Below, piece by piece: positions 1 through 10,734 of a stretch of 64,000 nucleotides of DNA. Made by a program: the position numbers and the translations under genes. Origin of the DNA: Auanema rhodensis (lineage: Eukaryota > Nematoda > Chromadorea > Rhabditida > Rhabditidae); assembly GCA_964057225.1 (NCBI GenBank), contig OZ059894.1:7822131-7886130 (forward strand). The letters run 5' to 3'. Position 1 is the first letter of the stretch; each line of letters opens with the position of its first letter. The notes below the pieces were generated by a model that saw only the letters and a program-made list of their open reading frames with translations, had not been told where the DNA came from and ran no database searches.

Positions 1-32
1 GAAAAAATTCAATAAAAAACATTCTGTTGCAG

Positions 33-1792
33 AATCCAAAGGAACTAGGACCATTTGATACTTATAACAATATGCTTGATGTTCTGCAACGTGTGTCTGG
101 ACGTGGCTCCAGTGAAACAACTCGTTTCAGGCCTTTGTCAATTTATGATGAAAATGCTTCCAAGTTAGTACTCTATATTTTTTCATCTATATATGTTTAA
201 TCATTAGTTTATGTATGAATTTTATTTGTTTATTTTTAAATTTAAACTATTTTCAGTGAAAATACTTATCGTTCCTTGAATGCTCATCCTCGATCCTCAT
301 CTGTGAATCGATCCAGTTCTTTTTCTGGACCTCATTTAAGAAATGAGCAAGATCGTAAACAAGATTTGTGCAGAATTATAAATGCTTTGGATAAGGAAAA
401 GGATCGAGATAAGCAAGAGTTTGAGCAACATTTCAGTATTATGAAGGTTTGGAATAGTTCTAGAAGAACTCTTAAAACGATAATGTTTTCAGAAAAAAAT
501 TGAGGAACTTGAAAGCATATTAGAATCTACAAGAGAAGAGAAAAATCGTTTAAGTATAGATGATGAAACGAAGGTTTTTTAAAATTTTTGTCAGCAAACC
601 TAAGAAGTTTTAGTCAAAAACCTTAAAAGAACAAATGGAGTTGATAACAAGATTGGAAATCAAATCTAAGTCACAAATCGAGGTTATAGATAAGTTGGTA
701 AGAAGTGATAGTATAGTTAGTGAAAAGTTTGATCATGTTTTGTAGACAATTGATAAACTTAAGCTTGAACGGGATGTTGAGCGTCAGAAAGAGCTTGCTG
801 ATCATAGAGGACTACAGTATCAAAACTTGCTCAGAGATAAAGATCGAGAAGAAGACACTTTGAAGAACCAGCTTGAACAACTTCGATCAGATTTGGAAAT
901 TAAAAAATCCTTGTTAGATGAGCAAACTTCTATAACTAAACGATTGGAAGATCAACGCAATAGCTTGGTATGAACTTTTTTTTTTCAATTTTGAAGTTGT
1001 CCTGAACATTCTTCTCATTTATTTAAAAATTTTGGGTTAAATTCTTATCTATGGGAAGAAAAAAAACTTTTATTGGGTGAGCTCACTGTCCGGTTGCAGC
1101 AATCAAGCGTATTATTGGAGAAAATAGCTGAAACTTCGTCCATAATTCTTCAAAAGAAGGAAGAACATGATACAATACAAAAGGAACTTTTGGAAAATTC
1201 TATAAAACATCAGAAAGAAGTTCAGATAGAATTGGAGAAGATTCAAGAGCTGTATAAGCAAGTGGTTCGTACACATACATATCTTATGGAATGAAATAAG
1301 CATGATAGCAACTTACTAAACCTCTTAGTTCATGGGCTAGAATACCGTAATTAGTTTTGAAAAAATTGAATTTTTAGTTTTTTTGTCTTTAATTTTCCTT
1401 CTAAGTTTATAGTTGAATGTTTTCTTTTTAAATATATAAGAATATCAATTTCAGGTTACTCAGCTTCATTCAATGGAGAAAGAACATGAGAAAGAACTTC
1501 TAGAAAAACAACAAATTATTATTAAAATGGAAGAAAATGCTCTTAATATGTCGAGGCAAATATCTGTCTTATTAGACAAAGCTTCATCAGAATGCTGCAT
1601 ATGTTTAACAAATAAAGTAAGTTTAAAGTCGATTTTGTTCATTTCTTTCACTTCAATTACTTATTTCAGCCTAATATAGTTCTACAGCCTTGTAGACATT
1701 TGGTTGTTTGTACTGGATGCTTCCAAGATTCCATAACGCATTGCCCCACATGTCGCACTTTCATAGATGATACAATGGCTGTCTACACATGA
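33..1792 (+). CDS. Coiled-coil protein with C-terminal RING finger, copy 1 (5' partial)
   Basis: Proposed exons are 33-163, 257-446, 493-573, 614-697, 746-967, 1100-about 1264, 1455-1616 and 1670-1792, about 385 codons, open at the window edge. The middle exons are rich in Glu, Lys, Gln and Leu with heptad spacing, indicating a long coiled coil. The last two exons encode a C3HC4 RING: CCIC, then PCRH, VVCTGC and CPTC, ending about ten residues before the stop. RING domains of this kind act as E3 ubiquitin ligases in many families, with the coil usually serving oligomerisation or substrate binding; that role is inferred. The start of exon 6 is chosen at the TTGCAG ending at 1099 because it is the acceptor I found that keeps phase with exon 5. 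The exon 6 donor near 1264 is weak. I do not recognise a named orthologue. A close paralogue lies directly downstream on the same strand. Confidence 0.7.
432..1552 (+). repeat. Near-identical paralogue block, copy 1
   Basis: This stretch covers introns and exons of the first RING gene and matches 3101-4152 almost base for base. I counted about seven substitutions plus one 68-base length difference. On both sides the similarity falls abruptly to that expected of older paralogues. The pattern suggests gene conversion or a recent partial duplication. Confidence 0.85.
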
Positions 1793-2820
1793 TGATTCAA
1801 AAAAAATTGTTATTACCATTAGCACATCTGATTTTTCTTGAATACTCTTTGAATATTCTTTATTTGAAGATAATTATAACTTGCATATGTCTTTCGAAGT
1901 GCAAAATTATTACAACAGGTATATCATACGGTTAATAAATTTTCATTTTTTTCTAGAATAATTAGAAAAAAATTATTTTGTGATGGTCTTAAACTTTTAT
2001 AACAAGTTTAAATCTATTGTTTTGTACAGTGTTTTCGAATAAATGTTTTTTTCAGCTTCGTAAAATTCTATTTATGTAGAACATTTGTTAAAAATTAAAT
2101 TATTTTCATTTCTTTAATAATTGCTTGTATTCCTTACACTTAATTGCTAAATTAGGATAAGTGTACAACGATTACAATAATTATATAAATATATTTTAAT
2201 TTATAATATGATAATTAATTATTTTTCTTCTTAAAAACTTTAACTTATCAATCAATTTTGAGTGTAAGGACTTACCAAAACTTGCATTGGAGACTCCTGA
2301 TCAGGTTCATTTTGGACTTTGCGTAATCGAAAATTGAAGGTGTTTGAATATTAAATTCAGACGTTAATGAGGAACTTGTGAGATGATTATGAGTATTCCA
2401 CCATTTCAACATCAAATTGAGAACTCAATATAGTTTTATTAAACTGTGGAAGTAAACTTGCAAATATTATTCATTTTATTATATTTATATTAAAATAGAA
2501 TACTTATTTATTTTAATTTTATAAGTTTAGAGCGATGTGTTTGTAGGCGTCATGTGTTTCCACATACATATGTCAACTGAACAAGGAACATGAGAAAGGA
2601 ATACATGAAAGATAAGAGTGCTTGCTTTTCCAAATTTATGTTTAACGATAGGAAACAATCATTTATCAGATCAGGTTTACTTCGGTAACACAGACGTCGC
2701 GGTTACATTACCTCGGTAAGTTTAGTTATTGTTCTCAATAATGACTAATTTAAAAAAAAAAATGTTTTAATGTTCGTATTTATGAGAAAAACTGTAATTT
2801 CTGTTAACGATTTGTTATAG
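1793..2820. other. Spacer between the two RING genes
   Basis: AT-rich sequence holding the 3' end of copy 1 and the promoter and possible first exon of copy 2. An ATG at 2591 opens a short frame that stops at a TAA near 2690, and a strong GTAAGT donor lies near 2716. I could not join these into a convincing first exon. Confidence 0.4.
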
Positions 2821-4388
2821 TACCCAAAAAGGATAAATTACCATTTCATGCCTTCAAGTAGCTCCAGTGAAACAACTCGTTTGAATCCATTGTTAAATCA
2901 TGAGGACGGTGCTTCCAAGTTAGTACTAATTATAACTATATTTTCTAATTTATATGAACTTTTTTAATTAATTTTCAAACTTCAACAATTTTACCAGATC
3001 TCATTCAAGAAACGACGAAGAGTTTGAACAAAAATTGTTAAGAGTTTTCGATGCTTTAGATAAGCTATTCAATCCAGATAAGGACAAACTTGAGCAACTT
3101 TTCAGTATTATGAAGGTTTGGAATAGTTCTAGAAGAACTCATAAAACGATAATGTTTTCAGAAAAAAATTGAGGAACTTGAAAGCATATTAGAATCTACA
3201 AGAGAAGAGAAAAATCGTTTAAGTATAGATGATGAAACGAAGGTTTTTTAAAATTTTTGTCAGCAAACCTAAGAAGTTTTAGTCAAAAACCTTAAAAGAA
3301 CAAATGGAGTTGATAACAAGATTGGAAATCAAATCTAAGTCACAAATCGAGGTTATAGATAAGCTTGAACGGGATGTTGAGCGTCAGAAAGAGCTTGCTG
3401 ATCATAGAGAACTACAGTATCAGAACTTGCTCAGAGATAAAGATCGAGAAGAAGACACTTTGAAGAACCAGCTTGAAAAACTTCGATCAGATTTGGAAAT
3501 TAAAAAATCCTTGTTAGATGAGCAAACTTCCATAACTAAACGATTGGAAGATCAACGCAATAGCTTGGTATGAACTTTTTTTTTTCAATTTTGAAGTTGT
3601 CCTGAACATTCTTCTCATTTATTCAAAAATTTTGGGTTAAATTCTTATCTTTGGGAAGAAAAAAAACTTTTATTGGGTGAGCTCACTGTCCGGTTGCAGC
3701 AATCAAGCGTATTATTGGAGAAAATAGCTGAAACTTCGTCCATAATTCTTCAAAAGAAGGAAGAACATGATACAATACAAAAGGAACTTTTGGAAAATTC
3801 TATAAAACATCAGAAAGAAGTTCAGATAGAATTGGAGAAGATTCAAGAGCTGTATAAGCAAGTGGTTCGTACACATACATATCTTATGGAATGAAATAAG
3901 CATGATAGCAACTTACTAAACCTCTTAGTTCATGGGCTAGAATACCGTAATTAGTTTTGAAAAAATTGAATTTTTAGTTTTTTTGTCTTTAATTTTCCTT
4001 CTAAGTTTATAGTTGAATGTTTTCTTTTTAAATATATAAGAATATCAATTTCAGGTTACTCAGCTTCATTCAATGGAGAAAGAACATGAGAAAGAACTTC
4101 TAGAAAAACAACAAATTATTATTAAAATGGAAGAAAATGCTCTTAATATGTCTACTGATATAGTTGCCCTAAAAGCTAAAGTTTCCGAATGTTGTATTTG
4201 CATTACAAACAAAGTATGTTTTTTATATTTTTTTAGACTAAAATTGTGTATTTCAGGCGAATGTTGTTTTAATACCTTGCATGCATTTGGTTGTTTGTAC
4301 TGAATGTATACCACTATCCTTAACTCAACGTCCAACTTGTCCATTATGTCGCAGTAATATACATGATACAATCAATGTATTTGTCTAA
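2821..4388 (+). CDS. Coiled-coil protein with C-terminal RING finger, copy 2 (5' end unresolved)
   Basis: Tandem paralogue of the gene ending at 1792. Proposed exons are 2821-2918, 2998-3115, 3162-3242, 3283-3567, 3700-about 3864, 4055-4213 and 4257-4388. The first exon shares the SSSETTR stretch with copy 1 but is otherwise different. Exons 3-6 and their introns are nearly identical to copy 1. The RING exon has diverged: CCIC, PCMH, VVCTEC, then CPLC, so all metal-binding positions are kept. One intron of copy 1 (698-745) and seven codons beside it are missing here, leaving a fused exon of 95 codons in the same frame. A GTAAGT donor near 2716 could belong to an upstream exon, but I could not settle a start codon. 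Probable E3-type RING protein by domain; the specific function is unknown. Confidence 0.65.
3101..4152 (+). repeat. Near-identical paralogue block, copy 2
   Basis: Partner of 432-1552. The offset is 2668 before the missing intron and 2600 after it. Identity extends through intron sequence, so selection on protein alone does not explain it. Confidence 0.85.
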
Positions 4389-4926
4389 TGTCATTTAATC
4401 TGATATTGTTTATTTATAAAATGGAAATTATTGTTGTTTATTTATTTCATGTAAATCGAAGAAGTCAAAATTTTGCTGATAATAGTTTGTCCTCATTTTT
4501 CAATGTTTTCGTTCTTTTCTTAAATTAAATATCAATGCAAACAGAAATAGGAACATATGAAGCTTATAAAAATTTATTTCATTATTTACGTAAACGTATT
4601 TACGTATATTTTTAAAAAAATATAATATATAATGACTAGTATCACAAGTTGACTTTTCTTTTGTTATCATGGTCCATATTATAATCATAATAATACTATT
4701 TGATAAAAATAATGTTAAAACAATACAATTACAATGAGATCTTCGGGAAGATTCTATATGAGCATTACATACTCTGCTTATATAAAAAATTTACAAGGCA
4801 AAGAGCTATGTTAACCCGTACTCTTTTGGCGAAGTAGAATGAATGAATGAGCTATTCAGACAAATATAATGACAACGGGATTCAAAACCTGGGAATTTCA
4901 TCACTAGCTATAATAACATTCTAGTT
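4389..4926. other. Convergent intergenic region
   Basis: Lies between the 3' ends of the second RING gene (+) and the membrane receptor (-). It should hold both 3' untranslated regions. I see no coding potential or structured RNA in it. Confidence 0.5.
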
Positions 4927-7900
4927 TTAGACATAGGTCATCGAATGATTATTCTGAGGAGTGTTGGGTAGAAGGAATCCTGGACAACGACTGTCGTCCG
5001 GTCTTCCACCACTTCCTGGAGGTGTTCTCCATTGTCTGCTTGGTGCTGTTCCATAACCGCTTTCACGTCCTTCTTCTTCCCATCTTCGACATGGAGGAGA
5101 GTCTTGGGGTAAACGTGTGAGCTCACGTTCTAAACTGATGTCGCTTCCACCAGGAGAATACTCTTGTGGAGGTGGAGGTGGACGACATGATGGTGGAGGC
5201 TTTCTCATTGACATTCGACCTAGCTGGCTCATAGTTGGAGTTACAGGAGGAGGAGGAATGTGGAAATGAGCTGGTAGAGTGCCACGAGGAGGGATTTCTT
5301 CGTAATATTCTGTAGGTGGTCCGGCAAGTCCTTGCTGCCCGACTACTGTATGATAAGCAGTAGATTCAGACGGATGAAGACGGAGAGTAGTTGAACCAGA
5401 GTGTCGAATACCATTACCATCAACAATGCTTCCAATATAGGATCTGAAAATATAAAAATGAGAAATATTTCAATACAATATTTATTTTGTTGAATGATGT
5501 CAGTTTCTTGCTTCCTTCACACCCCCCCCCCCCAAGCGGAAACAATAGGCATGAAGACATTAAGATTCTTTGGTTCTCACACATAAATAATTTGTCCTTT
5601 CTTTTCTGACTATTATTCTTTATCTTACGTAAACTTTTAATAATTTTCTTTTTTTTGAGATCTTTCTCTCCACACATTAAATGCCTTTCTAATCAATCAA
5701 TCGATCATGTTTCATAAGATCTGATGGATGGCAAGTCGATCTGCCTTAGATAGTATTCTGGTCAGTTGTTTTTATGGGTCACATTTGAGAAACAAATCCA
5801 AAACTGACTGTCAGATAGAGAATCATCCATTCATATGGACATAACATTCAAGACAGAACGAGTGATTTATTGCCATCGCTCATTTGTCAAAACAAAACAA
5901 AAAATCGACGAAAGATATGAGGAAGATATTTTTTGAAGGAAGTTCGTGGAAAACGTATATTTGAAACGAAAACATACCTAACAGTAGCTGGAGTGGCATG
6001 GCTGAACATACGATTTGTGGTTCCATTGTACATGATTAATCCTCCCGTTGGAGAGGTTTTCATTGAATTGTATGTGAAGACATTGTCAGCTCCACAAGAG
6101 ATAATAGCATCTAATGAAGATGATGTCTTAGATTTTGAAGTTCTTCTTCTTCTGAAAAAGACAAAATTAGAATTATATTTAAGAAAATTTTGTTTCTATC
6201 TTCTATACAAACTACTATGCAAATTTATTTTTTTAAAAGCAAAAGAAATGTTTACAGTAAATAAAATCCCGTAATTGTGTTTGTAATTTATTTAATTAAA
6301 TAGCTTTTCTAGTGTTTTGTATCTTGGCTAATTTATGTTGGTTGACCGAAAAAGACAGCTCTTCGTTTTCTCAAGCATCTTCTTAATTCCTGTCAATTTA
6401 ACTGCCCTCATCCCCCCTCCTCAGTTATCCTTCGTATTTCAAAAATCTGTATACATCCGTGAGGAAGTTGTTAAGAGGACTAATCGACAGACAAGCTTAA
6501 GATTCAGGGACAATCGCCTTTTATGGAATGATGAAATTATGTGCTGATGAAGTGGTTTCTTATTCAGACACATGCTCCCAGTTCGTACGGCTTTAAGCTC
6601 AGAAAATCGCGTGCATCCTTTGCAACTTCCGCACAGCCAGAAGACTTAAATGAACAATAGAACTGAACTGCTTTTTCAATGAAAATCATTGAGATCTGAC
6701 TTGTGAATGGCATTTTAATGGAAATTACTCTATTCGAAACTTAACCGAATTCAAGTAAACTTATCGCGCTAATTTTGGAATATTGAAAACTAGCGTCTTT
6801 CTGCCCTGTAATATCTTTGCAGAACCGTGGTCACCCTTCTTCTGCTAAAAGGAGAATTTCCGACATTTTCCCTTTTTCGAAAATATGCAAATATTCCGAC
6901 GATTAGCTTGATAGTTTTCTTCATACAGTGTACCTCCTGTGGAGCGATTAGACATGTTTCAGACCGGATCAATCAAATCGTTGCCAGTCTGAGTATGACA
7001 ATGACAATGACACCAATGTCGAAAACACATGTCCATTGTTGATATGAAGAAATTCACAAAGAAAATTATTAATTTGAACAAGCACTATTCGTGTTAATCT
7101 AGGAGCAGCGTCCTCTTGAGTGGCCAGTCTCTAGTGCCTTTTCATATATTCTTGTATTCGGAATTCCAGCTAATTATTCAGCAGGAAAGACCAAAACAAG
7201 CATGCAGCTTCTCATATTGTCTGATAATTCGATTAGTAGTCTACTTCGTATGACTAATCGACACTTGACCCGGGTGGGCTGCTCAGTAAGATGAAGGCGA
7301 ATAACACCGAAAGAACCAAAACATTCAATGGAATTCTTTATTGCCTCAAGGAAGAAATTGAGAGATTCTCGATTAAATGAAGAAGTACTGCTAACTAGCC
7401 TCTTCTTACATCATTAACTATCAGAATTTACAACAGATTGTTACTTATAAATTGCCTCCCAAACTTTTGAAGTATCTGTCAAAATGGTTGCGAACCATGT
7501 TGCTCGAGCTAGACGCAATCTGCGTACAGATCGTTTATGCCAGATACAGAAGATGAAACCGACTGGAGCTGTTAACTGGAGTTCAACACAGAGAGCTGTA
7601 CGGCTTTTACGGTCATTTACAGTCTAAGCACTGGGATCTAAGCGCCGTGATTTACGATGATCTGACCTCGGAAGCTAGTATTGGGCAACTGGAAAACAGC
7701 TGTTTAACTATATACTTCTGTTAGAAGTTCACGCGTCGACGTTGAGATGAAGTAATAAATGATTATTATCTTTTATTACAACAACGAAGGAGATAGATAA
7801 TTGAAAAGTTCATAAAACATGGGGACAGGTGAGTTAGCTAGAACGACAGACTAACCAAGATGGATGAGATTATACTGTCTGCACATTCTGCCAATTTTAA

Positions 7901-9852
7901 ACTCTCAAAACAGAAGATATTGACAAACATTAGTCAATATATTAACCAATTGATGATATTAATATTGTCGAGATGAACAGAAGCTTCAAATCTATCTATT
8001 GTTTTTGGAGCACAGTCGATCAAGTTCCAGTAATGGCCGGGTGATGTTTGGAAGGGTGACTGACCCACTTTGAGCCCAAAGGGTACACTGCCTTGATGGA
8101 TGAAGTTGTCACTGATCATTCAGTTAATCGAGCTCAATGAGCAATCCATATATGGAAAGCTTGAGCTTGGATTATTAATTGCTTTAGAAGCTATTATGGA
8201 CAGCGGCCTGTTTTATCTGGTCATAGGGGTATGACAGTGTTTGGTGAAGTACTTCGTAATAATACGCTCATCCATCTTGAAGCTTGGCACCTGCCTCAGC
8301 TTCAGTCAATTAGCTAGTGTTAGTACATTTTCTAATATTTTTACGGTCACTAAGCAAAAGAAACCAAAATAATAATTGTTTTTAAATATTATAAAGCAAC
8401 TATACTTACTTTCCAATCCTGTAGATGAGTGTGACCAGAAGAGTCAGAAGGAATAAACATGTTATAGCTGCCGTAGCAATTAATGCTCTGCTTGTCAGAG
8501 GAAAGTCAGATCCTTTTTTGCCAATATCCGAGATAGAGACAAATGGACTCCATTCACAATCAGGAGCCTGAAAATAGTGAAAGTTAGGGTAACAGGTTGT
8601 AAATGATTCAAGTTGTGTTGGGTGAGCAGATTAGGAACAGGCTGAACCATATGGAAGCAAACGAGAGAGTTGTCCATAATGTTATTTCCCATTGGGTTTC
8701 AATACAGTTCACAATCATAAATTGCATCTGGGTGCCCTGTGGATAAAGAAAGGAGAATAGGAGGACAGTTTGCAGATGTTGTCCCGAAATAATAATAATA
8801 GACGAGAGGAGAATTAGTAAGAAGGATGAAATCCAAATTAGAAAGTTGTCACAGAAGTCAAGTCAATACTGTCCTCATTATAATCCTTGCTAATCCGAAA
8901 AAAAAAACAAAAAACCATATTGTCATGAGAGGGCAGATTCACTGACACTTGACAAGATGCATTCAGCGGATTAAAGAATATATTGAAACAAAGGTATATG
9001 AATGTGATGAGGAGTTGAGAGGTTAAAACTAAGGATTAGCACACGCATGTTAAGCTTGTCAGGTTGCTAAATTGATGCACATGTAAAGCATTGTTTTTGT
9101 TATTTTTCAATTTTAGAGCTGTAGAACGATGATTAGCAAGTGAAACGTCAGACTGTCAATCATCTGTAGCAGCACGAAGCCGCTTTGAACTACATAATCG
9201 GCCTCGTTAATTCTATTCATATCATCAGACCATGAAAATGCCGAAACTCTTTGTTCCTTTAAGAATATGGCGACTTGGGAATTTGTTGCCAGAGGGTACT
9301 GAGATGACGTTCGCCTGCCTTTGACGTCCATCTGACAGGAGCGGCAAGACTCAAAGAAATGAAGTCGTCACCAGAGCTGACATCAAATTCGAAATCCGTT
9401 AGCTGTATTTAGAAGCAGAAATGTCAGCGATGGCTACATGTGGTCATCCTGTCGTTTGGATGCATGAGTAGTACGTTTGGTTAGAGTATATGTGCAAATG
9501 ACACATTTTGGCATCGTAATTGAATAGAAATGAAAGCAGTAGCTTTTCTAGATTCTATATAGAAAACGTTGAAACAATTCAAAAAGCTATCGAGTTCAAA
9601 GGAAACGAAGAAAAGAAATTTTCTTTGTATGCAAATTCATTATGATTAAGTATAAAAGAGAAGAACAATGATATGTATATGAATGAAAACGTTTGGCTCA
9701 ATGATCAATGTTTAGAAAAAAATAAGTTTAAACTTACACTTTCAAATTTTTCCTCACTTAGTAGATGCCAAATAAGGGATGGATCAGGAGGGGGAATCGC
9801 TGAGAACGATGGTGGAGCTGATAAACAGTCACAAGTCATCGTGTCATTTAAT
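4927..9852 (-). CDS. Single-pass membrane receptor, C-terminal part (5' partial)
   Basis: Proposed exons in transcript order are 9738-9852, 8410-8567, 5978-6151 and 4927-5443, which join in phase to give 320 residues. The first encodes extracellular sequence with a CDC motif and a proline-rich stretch. The second holds a cysteine, then one hydrophobic span (ALIATAAITCLFLLTLLVTL) followed by RIGK and then RRR from the next exon, the usual stop-transfer charge. The cytoplasmic part of about 245 residues has several tyrosines, two polyproline runs (IPPPPVTP and CRPPPPPQEY) that could bind SH3, WW or EVH1 domains, and ends MTYV, which fits a class I PDZ ligand. These features suit an adhesion or guidance receptor; I cannot name the family because the ectodomain is not assembled. 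The intron between 6151 and 8410 is long for this genome. Upstream exons should lie beyond 9.9 kb. Confidence 0.72.
5522..5533. repeat. Poly-C tract (12 C)
   Basis: A run of 12 cytosines inside the last intron of the membrane receptor. It is poly-G on the receptor's sense strand. Such runs can form G-quadruplexes and are known in Caenorhabditis genomes, where the DOG-1 helicase protects longer ones. Confidence 0.9.
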
Positions 9853-10662
9853 CTTAAAAAAAATAGAAAATTAGTAAGATTCATAAGCAACACACAGGCA
9901 AACAGAAGACGATACAATAAGAGAAATAACTGATCTGAGCTTGGATAGCCAAGCTCGAGCAGAATGACAACGATAATGAAGTAAACCAGATGTGACGCAT
10001 TGAATATTGTAAATTTACAAGACAGAATAGGTTGTAAATGATAAATATTGAAGAGTTTTGATTAGTCATGACCAGAAAGCCATTTTCACGTCATAATATG
10101 TTGATCATAAATAGAAGGAGGAGAAGTTAACACGTGAATGGACAAATTCCCAAAATATGCTGATGGAGATATATTCAGATGAATTTTAGAGCAATATTCT
10201 AAGAAAAATATGAACTTTGTAGAGAGAAAATGCCATAAAACAGAGCCTGATTGGAGGTGATGATGATTATGAACTTGGACAACATTACACACAGATGGGC
10301 AGGCTAGGTATGTAGGCGGGGTAATTGGCTAGGCTGAAGTTGCAAGAGCAACTTGTCCAAGATGACGTCCAAGGGTGCGTTAATCCTCAGGCAGAGAGGA
10401 AGATACGAAATAATTATTACCAGTTTAGTCTATATAGATATGAGTAGAGTTGCAAAAGATTGAAAGAAGAAACAAGAGAGTAAGTAAGAAGGAAAGGATA
10501 AGAAAGTTCATTGAGAGATTGTGTTGATGAAATGAGTAATAGATAGAGAGTAGGCTAAACGATGAGAAATAGAGAGAAAAGCAAAGAGAGAGAGAGAGAG
10601 CAAGAGAAAAGTAATAGAAAAGAAGTAAATAAAGCGAAATTCACATCTATGGATATGCGTAC

Positions 10663-10734
10663 TATAAGACGCAATTGTCCTCCTTCGTCTATAGTTTTAC
10701 GAGTTTCGCGAGAAGAGGATCGACCTTGTAGCGG
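10663..10734 (-). other. Candidate exon (24 codons)
   Basis: Open in one frame between an AG at the 5' end and a GTACGC donor. It encodes RETRKTIDEGGQLRLI, which resembles the run into a strand of an Ig-like fold. It could be an ectodomain exon of the membrane receptor, but its phase cannot be checked without neighbours. Confidence 0.25.

Noticed and set aside
4938-5126. 62-codon - strand frame beginning MSSHVYPKTL
   Set aside because: It overlaps the receptor's last exon in another frame and lacks splice or start support.
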